DNA from: Streptomyces sp. XM4193
Lineage (GTDB): Bacteria; Actinomycetota; Actinomycetes; Streptomycetales; Streptomycetaceae
Direction of reading: 5' to 3'
Assembly: GCF_023072595.1 (NCBI RefSeq)
Contig: NZ_JALLGK010000007.1
Span: 266,933-330,932, forward strand
DNA: 64,000 nt
The notes under the pieces were generated by a model. That model had not been told where the DNA came from, did not search any database, and was given only the letters and a program-made list of their open reading frames with translations. Positions 60,130 through 64,000 of the stretch are shown in pieces. Every line of letters starts with the position of its first letter. Positions within the stretch are counted from its first letter, which is position 1. Position numbers and translations under genes: made by a program.

Positions 60130-62184
60130 ATGAGCGGGTTGCGTGTGTCCATGGACATCGGGGGCACCTTCACCGATGTCGTGGCCTACGACGAGAGGAC
60201 CGGTCGCTATCGCGCGGGCAAGGCGTCGACCACTCCGCACGATCTGACCGAGGGCGTCATCGCCGCGCTGTCCACAGTGTTACCGCCCGGGGAAGCGGGT
60301 CCGGCCGACATCTCCTTCCTCGTCCACGGCACCACCCAGGGCCTCAACGCCTTCCTCCAGCGCCGCGGCACCCGTGTCCTCCTGCTCGCGAGCGAAGGCG
60401 CCTCGGACACGTACCACATCGCCCGGGGCCCCCGGACGAGGCTGTACGACCTGCACTACCGCAAGCCCGAACCGCTGGTGCCGCGCGGTGACATCGAGCC
60501 GATCGGCGGCCGACTCGCCGCCGACGGCAGCGAGTTGACGCCGCTGGACGAGGACGCGGTGCGCCGCGCCGCCCGCCGCTTCGGGGACGAGGGTTTCGAG
60601 GCGGTCGCCGTGGCGTACCTCTTCAGCCACGCGAACCCGGCACACGAGCTGCGCACCCGCGAACTCCTGCGCGAGGAGCTGGGCGAGGACGTCACCGTCT
60701 CGCTCTCGCACGAGGCCGCCAACGAGTGGCGGGAGTACGAGCGCACCTCCTCGGCCGTGCTGGAGGCGTACATCGGGCCTGTGGTGCAGCGCTATCTGAG
60801 CACGCTGGGCGCGACCCTGAAGCAGCGCGGGCTCGCGGTGCCACTGCACGTCATGCAGTCCTCCGGGGGCGTCAACACCGCCGACTCCGCACGTCATCGC
60901 CCGTTGCAGACGCTGCTCTCGGGACCGGTCGGCGGCACCATGGGCGGCGTCGCACTCTCCCGGACGCTGGAGCGGCCACATCTGATCTGCATGGACATGG
61001 GCGGCACCTCCTTCGACGTCTCGCTGGTCGTGGACGGCCGACCGGATGTCACCTCCGAGGCCCGGCTGGAGGGGCTGCCGGTCCTGATGAGCGTGGTCGA
61101 CATCCACACCATCGGCGCCGGCGGCGGCAGCGTCGCCTGGCAGGAGGCCGGCGGGCTGCGGGTGGGCCCGCGCTCCGCCGGCGCCACTCCCGGCCCTGCC
61201 TGCTACGCGCGCGGCGGAACCGAACCGACCGTCACCGACGCCGACCTGGTGCTCGGCAGGATCGACGAAGCCACCTTCGCCGGCGGGGAGTTCGCGCCGC
61301 GCTCCGAACTCGCCCTGGAAGCGGTCGGATCGCTCGGCGAGCGGCTGGGCCTGGACACGGTCGCGATGGCCGAGGGCATCTGCGAGGTCGCCGGAGCCAA
61401 GATGGCGCAGGCGGTCAGGACCATCACCGTCTCCCGCGGCATCGAGCCGCGGCAGTTCTCGCTGGTCGCCTTCGGCGGCGCGGGGCCGATGCACGCGGTC
61501 GCCCTGGCACGGGAGTTGGGCATCCCCGAAGTGGTCGTCCCGCGCTTCCCCGGCGCCTTCTCTGCCTGGGGAATGCTGGAGACGGAGATCCGCCGGGACT
61601 TCGCGGAGCCGTTCTTCCGGCCCGAGGAGGACCTCGACCGCGCCGAGATGGCCGAGCTGCTGGAGAAGACCGCGGCGGAAGCCCTCGGCTCGCTGGACAG
61701 CGAGGGTGTGCCCGCCGCACGCCGCCGCACCGAGTGCGCCGCCGACATCCGGTACCAGGCGCAGGAGTACACGCTCACCGTGCCGCTGACCGACCCGCGC
61801 GAGCCGCTGCACGAGGACTTCCCGGCCAGGATCGCCGCGCGCTTCGCCGACCTCCACCAGGAGCGGTACGGCCACGCCAACCCCGGCGCCCCGCTGGAGT
61901 TCGTCGCGCTGCGCACCACCGCGCTGGGTGCGCTGGACGCAGCGCCGCCCGAGCTGCTGCCCGCGGCCGCGCACCAGGATTTCGCGCACCGCACCCGTCC
62001 GGTGGTCTTCGACGGCCGACCGCTGGAGACCGTCGTGGTCGACCGCGAAGTGCTCGCGCCCGGCCACGAGTTGAGCGGCCCCGCACTCGTGCGGGAGCCG
62101 ACCGCGACGACCGTCGTACCGCCCGGACACCGGCTGCGCCTGGACGCGCACGGTTCGCTCGTCATACGCGAGGAGAAGAAGTGA
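60130..62184 (+). CDS. Hydantoinase/oxoprolinase A subunit (HyuA-like)
   Basis: 684 residues. ATP-binding start VSMDIGGTFTDVVAYDERTG; the middle block HGTTQGLNAFLQRRGTRV; SGPVGGTMGGVALS and ICMDMGGTSFDVSLV, the second phosphate-binding motif of the sugar-kinase-like fold; IGAGGGSVAW; and LVAFGGAGPMHAVALARELG. These are the signatures of N-methylhydantoinase/5-oxoprolinase alpha subunits, including acetone carboxylase relatives. ATG chosen with GAGGG upstream; an ATG eleven codons earlier is possible. Coupled to the B subunit by GTGA. Confidence 0.93.
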   Translation: MSGLRVSMDIGGTFTDVVAYDERTGRYRAGKASTTPHDLTEGVIAALSTVLPPGEAGPADISFLVHGTTQGLNAFLQRRGTRVLLLASEGASDTYHIARGPRTRLYDLHYRKPEPLVPRGDIEPIGGRLAADGSELTPLDEDAVRRAARRFGDEGFEAVAVAYLFSHANPAHELRTRELLREELGEDVTVSLSHEAANEWREYERTSSAVLEAYIGPVVQRYLSTLGATLKQRGLAVPLHVMQSSGGVNTADSARHRPLQTLLSGPVGGTMGGVALSRTLERPHLICMDMGGTSFDVSLVVDGRPDVTSEARLEGLPVLMSVVDIHTIGAGGGSVAWQEAGGLRVGPRSAGATPGPACYARGGTEPTVTDADLVLGRIDEATFAGGEFAPRSELALEAVGSLGERLGLDTVAMAEGICEVAGAKMAQAVRTITVSRGIEPRQFSLVAFGGAGPMHAVALARELGIPEVVVPRFPGAFSAWGMLETEIRRDFAEPFFRPEEDLDRAEMAELLEKTAAEALGSLDSEGVPAARRRTECAADIRYQAQEYTLTVPLTDPREPLHEDFPARIAARFADLHQERYGHANPGAPLEFVALRTTALGALDAAPPELLPAAAHQDFAHRTRPVVFDGRPLETVVVDREVLAPGHELSGPALVREPTATTVVPPGHRLRLDAHGSLVIREEKK

Positions 62185-63878
62185 CCGCTCCGGACACCAC
62201 ACTCGACCCGGTCACCGTCGACCCGGTCACCGTGGAGATCATCCGCAACGCCGTGATCTCCGCCGCCGACGACATGAACGCCACCCTGATGCGCTCGGCC
62301 TACACCCCGATCATCTACGAGTGCGGGGACTGCGTGGTGGCGCTGCTGGACGACGAGCACCAGGTGCTCGGCCAGTCCGCCGGACTGCCCATCTTCCTCG
62401 GCAACCTGGAGAGTTGCACCCGCGCCACCGAGGAGCGCTTCGGGCGGGAGGTGTGGCAGCCCGGTGACGTCTGGATCCTCAACGACAGCTATCTCGGCGG
62501 CACCCACCTCAACGACGTGACCATCTTCGGCCCCGTCTTCACCGACGAGGAGTTGGTCGGCTTCACCGCGACGCGTGCGCACTGGATCGACGTCGGCTCC
62601 AAGGACCCGGGCGGGTCGATGGACTCGGTGAACATCTTCCAGGAGGGTCTGCGGATGGGGCCGCAGAAGCTCGTCGAGGGCGGCGAGGAGGTCAAGGGCG
62701 TCATCGACACCATCGCCACCAACGTGCGCTTCCCGTACCCGACCACCGGCGACATGAACGCCATGATCGCCACCATCCGGATGGGCCAGACCCGGCTCGC
62801 CGAGCTGGTCGACCGCTTCGGCACCGCACGGCTGCGCGCGGCCCGGGACGAGATCTTCCGCCAGACCGAGGAGTTGGAGCGCGAGGTCGTGCGCGGCATC
62901 CCCGACGGGGTGTACACCGCCGAGGGAGTGCTCGACAACGACGGCATCGACCTGGACACCACCGTCCCGGTGCGGCTGCGCGTCACCGTCAGCGGCGACC
63001 GGCTGGAGTTCGACATCACCGAATCGGCCGACCAGACGGTGGGGCCGATCAACTGCGGTGCCGCACAGGCCGTCTCGGCCTGCCGGGTCGGCTACAAGCT
63101 GCTGGTCAGCCCGGACGTCCCCGGCAACGGCGGCTCCTTCCGACCGCTGTCCGTACGGGTCCGGGAGGGCTCGGTCTTCGGCGCCCTGCCGCCCGCCGCC
63201 TGCCAGTGGTACTTCTCCCATCTGGGTCTGCTCATCGACCTGGTGGCCAAGGCGCTCGCACCCGTGCTCCCCGACCGGGTCGCCGCGGCCAGCCACGGCG
63301 ACTCGATGATCGTCATGTTCGCCGGCGTCGACCCCCGCAACACCAGGCCGTACGTCAGCCTGGAGGCCACCCTCGGCGGCTGGGGCGCCTGGGAGGGCTC
63401 GGACGGCCAGGACGCGTTGATCAACAACGTCAACGGCTCGCTCAAGGACATCCCCGTCGAGGTCCTGGAGAGCCGGTTCCCGCTGCGCGTCCGGGAGTAC
63501 GGCATCCGCCCCGACTCCGGCGGAGCCGGTCGGTGGCGCGGCGGCAACGGGGTGGTCCGCGAGTACGAGGCACTGGCCGACTGCACCGTCTCGCTGTGGT
63601 TCGAGCGCTCGCTGACCCCGGCCTGGGGGCTCTTCGAGGGCCGGGACGCCGCGCCGCCGGAGGTGGTCGTCAACCCCGGCCGCGAGGACGAGCGCCGACT
63701 GCTCAAGTGCAACGGCATGGCGCTGCGCGCGGGCGACGTGGTGCGGTGCGCCACCGGCGGCGGCGGGGGCTTCGGTCCGGTCGAGCAGCGCGACCGGACC
63801 GCGGTCGCCGCCGATCTGCGGGACGGTCACATCACCCCGGAAGCCGCGCGGACCGCGTACGCCGCCCCCGCGGACTGA
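62181..63878 (+). CDS. Hydantoinase/oxoprolinase B subunit (HyuB-like)
   Basis: 565 residues of the Hydantoinase_B family: EIIRNAVISAADDMNATLMR, PGDVWILNDSYLGGTHLNDV (metal-type His/Asp), HWIDVGSKDPGGSMDS, ITESADQTVGPINCGAAQAV, and GRWRGGNGVVREY with a C-terminal CATGGGGGFG. AGGAGAAGAA precedes the GTG. Works with the A subunit in ATP-dependent hydrolysis of a cyclic amide (hydantoin, oxoproline) or carboxylation; substrate unknown, and no transporter or regulator is adjacent. Confidence 0.93.
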   Translation: MTAPDTTLDPVTVDPVTVEIIRNAVISAADDMNATLMRSAYTPIIYECGDCVVALLDDEHQVLGQSAGLPIFLGNLESCTRATEERFGREVWQPGDVWILNDSYLGGTHLNDVTIFGPVFTDEELVGFTATRAHWIDVGSKDPGGSMDSVNIFQEGLRMGPQKLVEGGEEVKGVIDTIATNVRFPYPTTGDMNAMIATIRMGQTRLAELVDRFGTARLRAARDEIFRQTEELEREVVRGIPDGVYTAEGVLDNDGIDLDTTVPVRLRVTVSGDRLEFDITESADQTVGPINCGAAQAVSACRVGYKLLVSPDVPGNGGSFRPLSVRVREGSVFGALPPAACQWYFSHLGLLIDLVAKALAPVLPDRVAAASHGDSMIVMFAGVDPRNTRPYVSLEATLGGWGAWEGSDGQDALINNVNGSLKDIPVEVLESRFPLRVREYGIRPDSGGAGRWRGGNGVVREYEALADCTVSLWFERSLTPAWGLFEGRDAAPPEVVVNPGREDERRLLKCNGMALRAGDVVRCATGGGGGFGPVEQRDRTAVAADLRDGHITPEAARTAYAAPAD

Positions 63879-63904
63879 CGCACGGCGCGGACTGACGCGC
63901 GGCG
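63871..63904. repeat. 17-bp tandem duplication across the hyuB stop
   Basis: CGGACTGACGCACGGCG occurs twice in tandem (one mismatch), duplicating the last codons and stop of the gene. Confidence 0.85.
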
Positions 63905-63970
63905 CGGGCGGGCCGGCGGGGACGAGCCGCCGGGGCCGCGGGGACGCTCGGGGCGAACGGCGGGGCGGCG

Positions 63971-64000
63971 CACGGCGGTTGGGCACGGCGGTTGGGCACG
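63971..64000. repeat. 13-bp tandem repeat cut by the window end
   Basis: CACGGCGGTTGGG in two full copies and a partial third; it may continue beyond the window. Confidence 0.85.

Noticed and set aside
61203..63986. 927-codon open frame on the minus strand over the hydantoinase genes
   Set aside because: Antisense shadow of two clear family members; product is compositionally odd.

Overview
The window reads as chromosomal DNA of a Streptomyces-like actinomycete. GC content is very high, GTG starts are frequent, neighbouring genes often share a 4-nt ATGA or GTGA overlap, and the gene content is typical: a DeoR-controlled sugar/polyol ABC operon, HelD, SpoIIE-type phosphatase, HMW-FabG, iron boxes of the DmdR/IdeR type and an NRPS-independent siderophore (NIS) locus. 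No phage, IS element, CRISPR array or rRNA was seen. Function calls rest on motifs read directly from translations; no database search was possible.

Left part (1-31 kb). A thiolase cut by the window edge converges on a minus-strand sugar/polyol uptake operon (DeoR regulator, binding lipoprotein, two permeases, zinc dehydrogenase). Next come a VOC protein preceded by an octamer repeat, a PP2C phosphatase, a compact redox module (YbdK-like carboxylate-amine ligase and haem-oxygenase-like diiron protein, facing a CDGSH protein), a decayed isochorismatase, tRNA-Pro(GGG), a VOC protein and HelD. The lactate-oxidation operon lutABC is damaged: lutB has lost its first 4Fe-4S motif with a frameshift, and lutC has lost its normal stop. 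Then come a Glu/Leu/Phe/Val dehydrogenase, htpG, a Cys-rich pentapeptide protein, a Drr-type ABC exporter, a DUF5709 protein, tRNA-Cys(GCA) and a glutathionyl-hydroquinone-reductase-like protein. Upstream of the last is a candidate leader peptide with a hairpin.

Middle (31-42 kb). A methyltransferase is followed by a fatty-acid cluster: acyl-CoA ligase and thiolase on one strand, HMW-FabG and MaoC dehydratase on the other, then a TetR regulator divergent from an SCP2 protein and an acyl-CoA dehydrogenase. Two tandem palindromes in the TetR/SCP2 gap recur in degenerate form in the thiolase/fabG gap, so the cluster looks like one regulon. A lower-GC hicAB toxin-antitoxin pair follows.

Right part (42.5-59.4 kb). 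A minus-strand NIS siderophore locus: PLP decarboxylase, GNAT, then six genes each overlapping the next by 4 nt (type III PLP decarboxylase, NIS synthetase, N-hydroxylase, MFS exporter, second NIS synthetase, glutamine-synthetase-like ligase). It is joined to a FecCD-type importer and a divergent binding lipoprotein. Two iron boxes mark the control points. The mix of enzymes, especially the terminal glutamine-synthetase-like ligase, matches no NIS pathway known to me and is the best candidate for something new. The window ends with a hydantoinase/oxoprolinase pair (hyuA/hyuB-like).
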